A stretch of DNA of 64,000 nucleotides from the NCBI RefSeq assembly GCF_027889715.1, contig NZ_JAPJZH010000017.1, positions 1 through 64,000 of the forward strand, written 5' to 3'. Under the pieces are notes generated by a model that worked only from the letters and a program-made list of their open reading frames with translations, searched no databases and was not told where the DNA came from. A program made the position numbers and the translations under genes. This DNA comes from Allohoeflea poritis (GTDB lineage: Bacteria > Pseudomonadota > Alphaproteobacteria > Rhizobiales > Rhizobiaceae). Within the stretch, counting starts at the first letter, position 1. Each line of letters opens with the position of its first letter. This document shows, in pieces, positions 35,089 through 42,972 of the stretch.

Positions 35089-36402
35089 CTATTTGCGCGC
35101 CAACAGGGACCGCAGGCCCGTCAGCCCGGACTTTTTCTGGGCTTTGACTTCCGCACGACCCGTCAAGACATGCGCAAGCTGCGAGAAGGTCTCGGCGATC
35201 GGCGCCTTGGCATCCGTTTCAGCGATCATCTGACCGCTGTTCGAAGCCGTTCCGAAGAGCTGGGCGTCGAACGGGATGATTGCCGTTGCATCGATTTCGA
35301 GCGGTTCGCAGAAATCGGCAACCGAAATCTCCGGCCGCTTCGGCACCCCGACCTGATTGAGGACAAGGCGCGGCGTACGATCGTTGGGTCGCAGTTTGCC
35401 GAGTGTGTCGATGAGGTTCTTGGTATTGCGCAAGTTGGGCAGATCGGGTGTTGCGACAACCACGACATCGTCCACCTCGGCAAGCACCGACTTGGTCCAG
35501 TTGGTCCACATATGCGGCACATCGAGCACCGCGACCGGAGCGGTTCGCTGAACAATTTCGAGAACCGGCTCGAAGGTCGAGCCGCTGAAATCATAGGTCC
35601 GGTCGAGCATCGAAGGCGCGGCCAGCATCGACAGGTGCGATGCGCATTTCGACAGGAGCCGCTCGAGGAAGACGTCATCGAGCCGCTCGGGCGCAAACAC
35701 CGCCTCGGCAATGCCCTGCGGCGGGTCCTGGTCGAAATTGATGTTCGCCGTTCCAAACGCCAGGTCCAGATCCGCCAGGATGACTTCGGTCTCGAACAGG
35801 CTGGAGATACCCCATGCGCAGTTGTGGGCTACGGTGGACGCGCCGACGCCTCCCTTGGCGCCGACAAATGCAATCGTCCGGCCGAGCGGCTCTGCTTCCG
35901 GGTCGACGAATATCGTCGACACCACATGGATGATGTCGGCGATGGAGACGGGACCGACGAGATACTCGGAAATGCCCCTGCGTATCAGCTCGCGATAGAG
36001 GAACACGTCATTGTCATAGCCGATGATAATGACCTTCGTGGTCGGATCGCAGACATCGGCGAGTTCGGCCAGCTGGTTCAGCAGTTCATCGCCGCTCAAC
36101 GCGTTCTCCAGAATAATCAGGTTCGGCGTCGGAGATGAGGCGTACATCGTGCAGGCCTTTTCCAGGCCACCGGTGATCGTGCGCATATGCACGCGCGCCA
36201 GCCGCCTGTCGTCGGCCATGGCGCTGATGGTCTGCATCAGGCTGTCCGATTCGCAAAAGGCCTGTATGGAAATACGGGGCAACGGACGAAGATTGTCCAT
36301 TGCGTCATGATCGCCGCCTGTGTCGAGCAGGCTATGATCCGCACCCTGATTTTCAGCAACCTCACTCATTTCGTCATCCTGCCTTGCGTTCTCCAGATTC
36401 AC
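35089..36402 (-). CDS. cpaE: Pilus localisation ATPase CpaE/TadZ
   Basis: This 437-residue protein has an N-terminal receiver-like domain (residues about 40-165; LIILENALSGDELLNQLAELADVCD in outline). A MinD/ParA-type ATPase domain follows, with the deviant Walker A FVGAKGGVGASTVAHN near residue 180 and VILADLDLAFGTANINFD near 215. TadZ/CpaE proteins place the pilus machine, often at a cell pole. The gene starts 12 bp after cpaD and ends 34 bp before tadA. Confidence 0.93.
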   Translation of the reverse strand: MNLENARQDDEMSEVAENQGADHSLLDTGGDHDAMDNLRPLPRISIQAFCESDSLMQTISAMADDRRLARVHMRTITGGLEKACTMYASSPTPNLIILENALSGDELLNQLAELADVCDPTTKVIIIGYDNDVFLYRELIRRGISEYLVGPVSIADIIHVVSTIFVDPEAEPLGRTIAFVGAKGGVGASTVAHNCAWGISSLFETEVILADLDLAFGTANINFDQDPPQGIAEAVFAPERLDDVFLERLLSKCASHLSMLAAPSMLDRTYDFSGSTFEPVLEIVQRTAPVAVLDVPHMWTNWTKSVLAEVDDVVVVATPDLPNLRNTKNLIDTLGKLRPNDRTPRLVLNQVGVPKRPEISVADFCEPLEIDATAIIPFDAQLFGTASNSGQMIAETDAKAPIAETFSQLAHVLTGRAEVKAQKKSGLTGLRSLLARK

Positions 36403-36414
36403 TCAAGCCCTCAG

Positions 36415-37131
36415 CTACTCGCTGGGCGTGGCGGTGGAACCGTTCTTACGATAGTTCCCGATCACCTCGTCGCGGCGCTGCGCGTCGATCGGGGTCATGC
36501 CGCGTGGTGCGATCAGGTCCGACGGATTGGCAATCTGGGCCGCCAGATTGTTTTGCGTGGCACATCCGAAATTCTGGTAGTGCTTGTTTTCCATCGTATT
36601 GGTGACCAGGTCCTCCGGCCATTTGCCGCACTGATTGGTATGCGCGCTGATGGCGACGAAACTCAGTCGGATCGGCGCCGCGTCGTTCTGCGCCGCCGCC
36701 TGATAGGAGGTGTAGGTGATGCGCCGGGCCGGAATGCCCTCCTCCACCAGGATCTTGCGAACCTGTTTGGCGATGCGCGACGTGGCACCGGCGTTGGGCG
36801 AGCCGACCGGTGTCATGATCTGCACCGCTCCGGACGCCGTTTCCCGATAGTCGGATGCAAATCCGCGCACCGCGGAAATCCGGCCGTGATTCAGATTGCG
36901 CTCGCCGCTGGCAACCGGAATGTCGACCGTGTGCTGCTTCTCGGCAATCATGATCGGGTGATTCGTGCGGTAGTCGTCCGGCACCGAACCGACCTCAATG
37001 TCATGAACATTCGCGCAGCCGGCCAAAAGAGCGCCCGCCATGACCATCGCCACCTTGATCGAGACCGGTGACTTACGACCCCGGGGATGGTGCATTGGCC
37101 GTTTCATCGAGACAGTGTTCCTATGCGTCAT
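36415..37131 (-). CDS. cpaD: Pilus lipoprotein CpaD
   Basis: This protein of about 238 residues is an outer-membrane-associated lipoprotein with the lipobox LLAGC and the family segment HDIEVGSVPDDYRTNHPIMI just behind it. A C-terminal conserved part holds FGCATQNNLAAQIANPSDLI. CpaD accompanies the CpaC secretin. The ATG at 37131 has a TGGAG ribosome binding site upstream; a longer frame would overlap the cpaC stop codon. The gap to cpaC is 20 bp. Confidence 0.9.
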   Translation of the reverse strand: MTHRNTVSMKRPMHHPRGRKSPVSIKVAMVMAGALLAGCANVHDIEVGSVPDDYRTNHPIMIAEKQHTVDIPVASGERNLNHGRISAVRGFASDYRETASGAVQIMTPVGSPNAGATSRIAKQVRKILVEEGIPARRITYTSYQAAAQNDAAPIRLSFVAISAHTNQCGKWPEDLVTNTMENKHYQNFGCATQNNLAAQIANPSDLIAPRGMTPIDAQRRDEVIGNYRKNGSTATPSE

Positions 37132-37151
37132 GATGTGACTCCAGCCCCTCA

Positions 37152-38690
37152 TTACTTGTAGATAAACCCGACGACGCCATGGTAGCGGCCCGGCGGCAGA
37201 TCGGTTTCCATCTGCCCGTAGACCCGGTTCACGCGACCGAGGAAGTTTGCCGCGCCGTCACTGGATGCGTTGAAATTGTCATCCGGACGCGCCAGCTTGT
37301 TGCGGGCCACCGGACGGACGAGATAGGGTGTCGCAATGATGACCAGCTCCGTCTCGTTGCGGACAAAATCACGGCTGCGGAACAGCGTTCCGAGAACCGG
37401 CACTTTCGAAAGACCAGGAAATCCACCCATCACCTGGCGCAGATCGTCGCGAACCAGTCCCGCGATGACGATCGAGCCGCCCGAGGGCAGTTCAACGGCC
37501 GTATCGGCTTCACGCCGGCGAATGCCGTTGACGGTGACACCGCCGAAGCCGTTGGCGCCGCTCAGGGACACGCTTCCCTCGAAGGTCGGCTCGGAGATCT
37601 CGGTCTTGACCCTCAGGCTGATCCGTCCGGCGGACAGGACCACCGGGATGAATTCAAGGCCGATACCCCATTCCTTGGCTTCGTATGTGTAGGTGATCGT
37701 TCCGGAATCGGCATCGACCGCCTGGCCGGTCACCAGCTGGAATTCGCCGCCGACGAAGAATGTCGCCGGCTCGCCGGAAATCGCCGTCAGGCTCGGCTCA
37801 GCCAGCGTCTTCATCACGCCGGCCTGCTCCATGGCCCGGACATAGGCTTCCACGGTGGAATTGCCCAGATTGAACTCCGAACGGCCGAAGGTGCTGCTCA
37901 GGGCTTTTCCGAGCCCGACAGGATTGACGGACGAGAACGCCGCCGAGCCGCTTGCTCCGATGAGGTAGGTGTTGAAGCCGAGCTGCTTGAGCACCTGCCG
38001 GCTGACCTCGGCCACCGTCACCTTGAGCGTGACCTGGTCCTCGCCCTCGATGTCGATCAGGTTGATGATCTGCGAGACCTGGCGCTGTTCCGCAAAGATG
38101 GCAGCATCGCCGCCATCACCGACCGCGGTGATGTTCCGTGTCGTGGCTTCACCGCCCTTGAGAAAGATCTCGGCAAGCTGACTGGCGCGCGAGGCGTCCT
38201 GGGGCGTGCGCACCGTTCCGGTCAGCACAATGTTGTCGCTGATGATTTCAACGGAGATATCCGAATCCGGAATGAAGCGCGCAAGCTGCCTCTGCAGGCC
38301 GGTGATGTCCCGTTCAACGGCGAGATCGAGGCTGACGATCTGTTTTCCGTCGGCACCGAAGACAAAGATATTGGTCTGGCCGACCGCCTTGCCGAAGAGA
38401 TAGATGCGCCGCGAGGACCGGGTCACGGCGTCTGCGACGGACGGGTCGGCAACCAGAATGTCCTGGGCATCGACAGGCAGGTCGACGACGACCGCCTTGT
38501 TCAGCCCCAGCTTGACTTCCTTGACGTTTCCGGAACCCGACTTGCGGACCTTGATGGATGGCGGATTGGCCTGGGCTGGGCTGACAAAGGACTCCGCGGT
38601 CAGCACAGTGGTCAATGCGACAGCCGCACCGACAAGCAGAGTCTGGCGACCAAAGGTTGCTGCAAGAGCTGAAAGATTTGATCTACGCAC
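37152..38690 (-). CDS. cpaC: Outer-membrane secretin CpaC (RcpA)
   Basis: This 512-residue protein forms the outer-membrane pore of the Flp pilus. After a signal peptide (ending near SPAQA) comes the pilus N-domain (VRKSGSGNVKEVKLGLNKAVVVD in outline), a BON-like segment (ISVEIISDNIVLTGTVRTP) and the secretin domain (residues about 265-440). The conserved secretin block is LPSGGSIVIAGLVRDD and the C-terminal part is TELVIIATPYLVRPV. It lies between cpaB (15 bp gap) and cpaD. Confidence 0.95.
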   Translation of the reverse strand: MRRSNLSALAATFGRQTLLVGAAVALTTVLTAESFVSPAQANPPSIKVRKSGSGNVKEVKLGLNKAVVVDLPVDAQDILVADPSVADAVTRSSRRIYLFGKAVGQTNIFVFGADGKQIVSLDLAVERDITGLQRQLARFIPDSDISVEIISDNIVLTGTVRTPQDASRASQLAEIFLKGGEATTRNITAVGDGGDAAIFAEQRQVSQIINLIDIEGEDQVTLKVTVAEVSRQVLKQLGFNTYLIGASGSAAFSSVNPVGLGKALSSTFGRSEFNLGNSTVEAYVRAMEQAGVMKTLAEPSLTAISGEPATFFVGGEFQLVTGQAVDADSGTITYTYEAKEWGIGLEFIPVVLSAGRISLRVKTEISEPTFEGSVSLSGANGFGGVTVNGIRRREADTAVELPSGGSIVIAGLVRDDLRQVMGGFPGLSKVPVLGTLFRSRDFVRNETELVIIATPYLVRPVARNKLARPDDNFNASSDGAANFLGRVNRVYGQMETDLPPGRYHGVVGFIYK

Positions 38691-38705
38691 TGTTTTATCC
38701 CCGGT

Positions 38706-39500
38706 CTAATTTGCTGCGCCGACATTGGTGATCGTTCCCGAGCGAATGAGCTGAATCGTGCCCCCCGCTTCACCACTCAGGAGATAGTCCGCCCCGCCTG
38801 TGTCCGGATCCTGGACATCAGCGACACTGCGCAGTGCGAGTGTGAGGCGCGCGGCCATTTGCTGTGCAACGGCGATGATCTTTGCCTGCTCGGGCGTCAG
38901 CTCGAGCGTGGCAGTGGAGCCCACAGCCGTCTTCTTGCCGTCTTCGTCTTCCTGGATGCGCTGGTCGATCGCCAGAACCCGGATATTTTCAAGAATGGTC
39001 TCTGTCAGGAAACCAGCCTCGTCCGAATTGCGGACCATGATCACGTCAACCCGGTCGTTTGGCAGAATGAAACCGCCGGCGCTCGTTACGACCGAGATCG
39101 CGGTCGACACTGCTCTCTTACCGGAGGGCAGGATTGACGACATGATGCTCGTGCCGGAATCGACGACCTTTTCGGTTCGAAGCGGCTCGCCTTCAAAGAT
39201 CGGCAGACGGACGATCGAGCCGGTCAGTTCCTGGACGGCATCGGGACGCGTCGAACGGGTGATGAAGCCGTCTTTTACGGCGTCCTCAGGCCAGTCCTGC
39301 CAGCCAAGGTTCTTCTTGTCGAGGCGTGAGCCGATCGGCAAACTGCTCGACGCGACAAGAACCTCATCGGTCTGAACCTTCTTGACCACCTGGCGAACAG
39401 GCTGTTCGCCGTCTTTGCCGGTGATGTTCAAAATCAGATATCCGGCTGCGACAGCGGCAACCAGAGCGACGACCATGACTATCAAACGTGCGGGCTTCAT
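38706..39500 (-). CDS. cpaB: Pilus assembly protein CpaB (RcpC)
   Basis: This 264-residue protein has one N-terminal membrane helix and a SAF domain (residues about 38-100; VLVASSSLPIGSRLDKKNL). RcpC/CpaB domain segments follow, including GTSIMSSILPSGKRAVSTAI and the GGFILPNDRVDVIMVR block. CpaB is thought to bridge periplasmic and outer-membrane parts of the machine. The ATG at 39500 has GGGGAAA upstream; an in-frame start at 39518 is less likely. The 215-bp gap before it carries a perfect CtrA-type site, so cpaB probably begins its own transcript. Confidence 0.92.
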   Translation of the reverse strand: MKPARLIVMVVALVAAVAAGYLILNITGKDGEQPVRQVVKKVQTDEVLVASSSLPIGSRLDKKNLGWQDWPEDAVKDGFITRSTRPDAVQELTGSIVRLPIFEGEPLRTEKVVDSGTSIMSSILPSGKRAVSTAISVVTSAGGFILPNDRVDVIMVRNSDEAGFLTETILENIRVLAIDQRIQEDEDGKKTAVGSTATLELTPEQAKIIAVAQQMAARLTLALRSVADVQDPDTGGADYLLSGEAGGTIQLIRSGTITNVGAAN

Positions 39501-39572
39501 ACCGTTTCCCCGAGACACTATTCCAATCGTTGGCCGAACAATGCCGGACCAATCGTGTACTTATGGTTAATG

Positions 39573-39605
39573 CGGGGCTACCAATCTTACTTAACGGCGA
39601 ATTAA
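39573..39605. promoter_or_regulatory. CtrA-type sites upstream of cpaB
   Basis: A perfect TTAA-N7-TTAA lies at 39591-39605, 91 bp upstream of the cpaB start. An extended half-site (TTAACCAT on the minus strand) lies at 39573-39580. CtrA control of Tad pilus genes is established in Caulobacter; here it is inferred from the match. Confidence 0.6.
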
Positions 39606-39715
39606 TGCGCCTGGCTGGCGGGACAAAGCCGAATTATACAATCACTTGATTGAATATATTTTGATACTGCAATTATTACGAGCACTGTACTTACTTGCCC
39701 GAAAAGCGGGCGCGG

Positions 39716-40225
39716 TCAGTTGCCACCGGCAAGCGCGTATTGAACCATTACCGAAGACGGGTAGCACAACAATGCGGCGGCGCCGATCGCAATGCCATAG
39801 GGAACACCCTGCTTGCGATCCAGCAGATGGTCGACGGGGCCGAGCCGAAATGCTGCAAACCTGTCGATTCGCATGACAAGCAGAACGACGGTGAGCAATC
39901 CGCCGAAGACGGCCACATAGGTCAGAAAATTGAGCAGTTGCATGTTCAAACCGAACCAGACCGATGTCGCGGTCAGCAGTTTCGCATCGCCTCCTCCCAT
40001 CGCGCCGATACCGAACAGTGCAAAACAGACGGCGAAAACGACCAACCCGGCGAGGAAATGCTGGCCGTAATCCGCCCAGCCCATACCGGCCAGGGGCGCC
40101 AGAACCGCAAAGGAAACGAGGAGAATCAGCGATACGCGATTGGGTATCGTCATCGTCAGGGTGTCGGTCAATGCCGCGAATGCGAGACACAACGGAAAAA
40201 TCACCATTATCGCCGCCTCGATCAT
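39716..40225 (-). CDS. cpaA: Flp prepilin peptidase CpaA
   Basis: This membrane aspartic peptidase of 169 residues cleaves Flp prepilin and the TadE-type pseudopilins. The first catalytic Asp is D21 in ALTDTLTMTIPN, and the second is D80 in the GxGD motif GGGDAK. About six membrane helices fit the short A24 family, which lacks the methylase domain. The ATG at 40225 is chosen because AGGAG sits six bases upstream; an ATG six bases earlier would touch the ribosome binding site. It follows the pilin gene and its leaky-looking terminator. Confidence 0.92.
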   Translation of the reverse strand: MIEAAIMVIFPLCLAFAALTDTLTMTIPNRVSLILLVSFAVLAPLAGMGWADYGQHFLAGLVVFAVCFALFGIGAMGGGDAKLLTATSVWFGLNMQLLNFLTYVAVFGGLLTVVLLVMRIDRFAAFRLGPVDHLLDRKQGVPYGIAIGAAALLCYPSSVMVQYALAGGN

Positions 40226-40299
40226 CGCCATCTCCTAATGCGCCTGAACACCGTCATGACCAAAAAACACCAGCACTTCGATATGAGCGCACATGCCTT

Positions 40300-40337
40300 A
40301 AGAAAAAATAACCGCCGGGACCTTTCGATCCCGGCGG
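40300..40337 (-). terminator. Terminator after the flp pilin gene
   Basis: Nine-base GC-rich arms (CCGCCGGGA / TCCCGGCGG) with an eight-base loop are followed, on the minus strand, by a T-rich run (TTATTTTTTCTT). It lies 51 bases past the pilin stop codon. It would let the pilin message greatly exceed that of cpaA, as expected for a structural subunit. Confidence 0.85.
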
Positions 40338-40387
40338 CAAATTCTTTCGCTTCGACCGTCGAAATGTATCAACGGCGCCAGAGCCGA

Positions 40388-40552
40388 CTACTCGAGCTCG
40401 TTGGCTACAGCGTTAAAGGTGTTTTCAAGGCCGTTGCCCACCAGGCCCATGGCCGTGATAGCAGCAACAGCGATCAGAGCAGCGATCAGGCCATATTCGA
40501 TGGCGGTCGCGCCGGACTCGTCTTTCATGAAACGTGCAAAAACCTTAGTCAT
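40388..40552 (-). CDS. flp: Flp type IVb pilin subunit
   Basis: This 54-residue prepilin is the main pilus subunit. The short basic leader ends in KDESG, and cleavage after Gly14 leaves ATAIEYGLIAALIAVAAITA, with the required Glu at +5 and the Flp-type Tyr at +6. AAGGAG lies seven bases before the ATG. It is first in the minus-strand pilus series and is followed by its own terminator before cpaA. Confidence 0.95.
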   Translation of the reverse strand: MTKVFARFMKDESGATAIEYGLIAALIAVAAITAMGLVGNGLENTFNAVANELE

Positions 40553-40968
40553 TGGAATACTCCTTGCTCCACTTGTTCAGCACTTCCGTCAACTGTTTCG
40601 CGCTGATCGGATGCGAGCAAGCTAGCGAACAGGATTTGAAAACCCCTTAAAAAACTTGGTTAGCGAATTCTTTACGGCAACCGAGCTGTCGTTTGGTGAA
40701 CGCTTGATTAAGGCCTGAGCACAATTTTGACCTTGCAACCGATCGCATCGGAACTACCGGGAATCCGACACAGCAGACAATATATTATATAATGTGGAAA
40801 CACCGCTGCCGGGTTTCGTCTCTTCGCCCACCCGATTGCCGGCCGCCCCGTTTTCCCGGTGCCGATCATCTTTTTTTGGCGCATTGTTTCGTGCATTAAG
40901 CCTTCGTTCACCATTCCGGGCGACTTTTAGGGGCAGATTCATCTCAGGCGCGGCTCGAGGAGCAATTC
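40553..40968. other. 416-bp divergent regulatory region of the pilus locus
   Basis: No gene is supported here. The left part should carry the flp promoter on the minus strand. It contains TTAA and TTAG spaced by nine bases near 40647-40663, which is not a proper CtrA site. The middle is A/T-rich, with a plus-strand promoter candidate at 40765-40793. A TTAA-N7-TTCA near-match to the CtrA motif is at 40896-40910, before the plus-strand pilus gene. Short open frames in the region lack convincing composition. Confidence 0.6.
40765..40793 (+). promoter_or_regulatory. Promoter candidate for the plus-strand pilus genes
   Basis: CCGACA (4 of 6 to TTGACA) and a perfect TATAAT are separated by 17 bases. 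They lie in an A/T-rich stretch about 175 bp upstream of the small pilus gene at 40969. A long leader would result. Assigned by motif only. Confidence 0.4.
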
Positions 40969-41373
40969 ATGTTCAAACTGCTAGACATGCGAATGATGGC
41001 AAGGCCGATCTTCGCGCTGACCGTGTGCACGGCTGCTCTGACATCCGCGATCGCGCCGGCCGAAGCGGAAAACACGATCAGGGTCGACCTCGACTATGCG
41101 CGGATCATCAAGCTCGACCGTCCCGTCAGCCGGGTCATTGTCGGCAATGCCGAGATCGCCGACGCGACGGTCAGCGATGCGCAAACCATAATCCTCACCG
41201 GCAAGAGCTTCGGAACGACCAACCTGGTCATCCTCGACAATGACGGCAACGCGATTGTCGATGAACGTGTTCTCGTTTCGCTCGAAGATAACAACACGGT
41301 GCAGATCTACCGGCAGGACGAACGGACCGTCATGTCCTGCACGCCCGCCTGCGAGCCGCTGGACCTGGAGTAG
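40969..41373 (+). CDS. Small periplasmic protein with pilus/secretin N-terminal domain
   Basis: This 134-residue exported protein (signal peptide ending near APAEA) consists almost only of the T2SS/T3SS pilus N-domain that also opens CpaC. The match is the run IRVDLDYARIIKLDRPVSRV, then IVGNAEIADATVSDAQTIIL and LTGKSFGTTNLVILD. It lacks the secretin pore. It is plus-strand, divergent from flp, and followed by TadE-like genes. It may interact with CpaC or regulate its assembly. The cysteine pair near the C-terminus (SCTPACEP) could form a disulphide. Confidence 0.85.
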   Translation: MFKLLDMRMMARPIFALTVCTAALTSAIAPAEAENTIRVDLDYARIIKLDRPVSRVIVGNAEIADATVSDAQTIILTGKSFGTTNLVILDNDGNAIVDERVLVSLEDNNTVQIYRQDERTVMSCTPACEPLDLE

Positions 41374-41505
41374 CGGCAACACGCTTCCAAACGCTGATGG
41401 TTAACATTCGGCAAACATAATATGTCGAATGCCGGCCAATTCGGATACGGATTGTAAACTCCTTTGCCTTAGGATTTGCCGACAGGTCCATGTAGCGGGG
41501 TTGTC

Positions 41506-42123
41506 ATGCGGGTCCTCTTTAGCAGAGCGCAAAGAAGCGCTGAGCGTAAGCGTATATTGAAACGCTCCTGGTTCCGGCTGAAACGTGACGAGAACGGTGG
41601 CGCAGCGATTGAATTCGCGCTGCTGGCCATTCCCTTCTTCCTGCTCATCTTCGCGATCATCGAGACCTGCATCGCTTTTGCCGCCGAGCAGACGCTCAAC
41701 TACGCGGTCGACAAGCTCGGCCGCGAATTGCGGACCGGACAGCTGACTTTCGCGACCGGCGAGTCGACGGACATTACCGAAGAGGAATTCCGGACCAGGC
41801 TGTGCAGTGAAGTGTCCATCATGTTCACCTGCGGCACGGATGTCGACGACCGGCTCTATGTCGACCTGCAGAATTACGGGGACTTCGCCTCGATACCGAC
41901 GGATGTTCCGATCGTTGCCGGAAAACTCGATGATACAGGCTTCGACTTCGACCCCGGCGGCGCATCGACGATCAATGTCCTGCGTGCCTATTACACCTGG
42001 AGGGTCACCGTCGACCTGTTTCGACCGTATATCGCCAACATCACGGCGGACTCAGAATCCCAGGCAAACTACTACCTCATCGTGGCCACGACCGCATATC
42101 GCAACGAAGCCTATGACGAATAG
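41506..42123 (+). CDS. TadE-like pseudopilin (first copy)
   Basis: This protein of about 205 residues has a basic cytoplasmic leader, then RDENGGAAIEFALLAIPFFLL, which fits the TadE prepilin-peptidase site and hydrophobic helix, and a periplasmic domain of about 140 residues. TadE proteins are minor pseudopilins processed by CpaA. The ATG at 41506 is used; a TTG 30 bases upstream is an alternative. A TTAACCAT half-site (minus strand) lies at 41397-41404, upstream of the gene. The second TadE-like gene starts 36 bp downstream. Confidence 0.87.
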   Translation: MRVLFSRAQRSAERKRILKRSWFRLKRDENGGAAIEFALLAIPFFLLIFAIIETCIAFAAEQTLNYAVDKLGRELRTGQLTFATGESTDITEEEFRTRLCSEVSIMFTCGTDVDDRLYVDLQNYGDFASIPTDVPIVAGKLDDTGFDFDPGGASTINVLRAYYTWRVTVDLFRPYIANITADSESQANYYLIVATTAYRNEAYDE

Positions 42124-42159
42124 CGGCCACACGATGAACCTGATTGCGGAGACGCGCCG

Positions 42160-42768
42160 ATGAACCCGACAACAAAACCGGACAGCAAGCTGCCACTGAA
42201 ACATTTGTGGGCCCGTTTCGGCGCGCTGCTTGGAGACAAGAAAGGCGTCGGCGCCGTCGAATTCGCGTTCGTCGCACCGATATTGGTCGTCCTTTATATC
42301 GGCGCCGTCGAGATGACGGTCGCGCTGTCAGTCGACACCAAGGTCTCGCGCGCCGGAAACATCACACTCGACCTTATTACGCAGGCAACCTCCACATCCA
42401 AGGACGAGCTTGACGATATGGAAGATGTCGCCGCCAGCATTCTGGCGCCCTACACGCCCGATAATGTCGAGCTTGTCTATACGGCGATCACCATCAACGC
42501 AGCGGGCGACAAGGCGACCGTGACCTGGTCATGGGCCAATGGCGCATTGATACCGCCGGCGGTTGGAACCGACGTAACCGCAGAGATGCCGACCAGCCTG
42601 CTGATTGCCGACGCATTCTATGTCCGCGGCGAAATCGGCAATACGCACAATTTTATCACCTCGATCCCGTTCACGGGCCGGACGATGAGTTCGCTCGATC
42701 TGACCGAGACCTATTTCATGCGGCCACGCCTCGGCACGACCATTACCTGCGACGACTGCAATACCTGA
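42160..42768 (+). CDS. TadE-like pseudopilin (second copy)
   Basis: This 202-residue protein has the same layout as its neighbour. A cytoplasmic leader leads to KKGVGAVEFAFVAPILVVLY, a TadE/TadF-type peptidase site and helix, and then a periplasmic domain. The C-terminus carries the pair CDDC. It is probably co-transcribed with the first copy. No gene for the larger TadG, with a von Willebrand domain, is present in the locus, so these two may be the full set of pseudopilins here. Confidence 0.87.
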   Translation: MNPTTKPDSKLPLKHLWARFGALLGDKKGVGAVEFAFVAPILVVLYIGAVEMTVALSVDTKVSRAGNITLDLITQATSTSKDELDDMEDVAASILAPYTPDNVELVYTAITINAAGDKATVTWSWANGALIPPAVGTDVTAEMPTSLLIADAFYVRGEIGNTHNFITSIPFTGRTMSSLDLTETYFMRPRLGTTITCDDCNT

Positions 42769-42972
42769 CACTGGCGGCTGTTGCCGCAGCCCATCAATCC
42801 GCTGAACCGGCGGCCCCCAAGTGCATGCGCACAGGTGGGGCGCGCCGGATGTCCTGCTAAAAATCCTATTGTCGCACGGCCTGTGGCGTAATAATTTGTG
42901 GCGCGCCGCGTCATCGATCCGTTGCGCGGTGTGCCCCAGGCGCATTGAACAATAATAAGCAACAGGACTTCC

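Noticed and set aside
40647-40663. TTAA and TTAG before flp as a CtrA site
   Set aside because: The spacer is nine bases, not seven.
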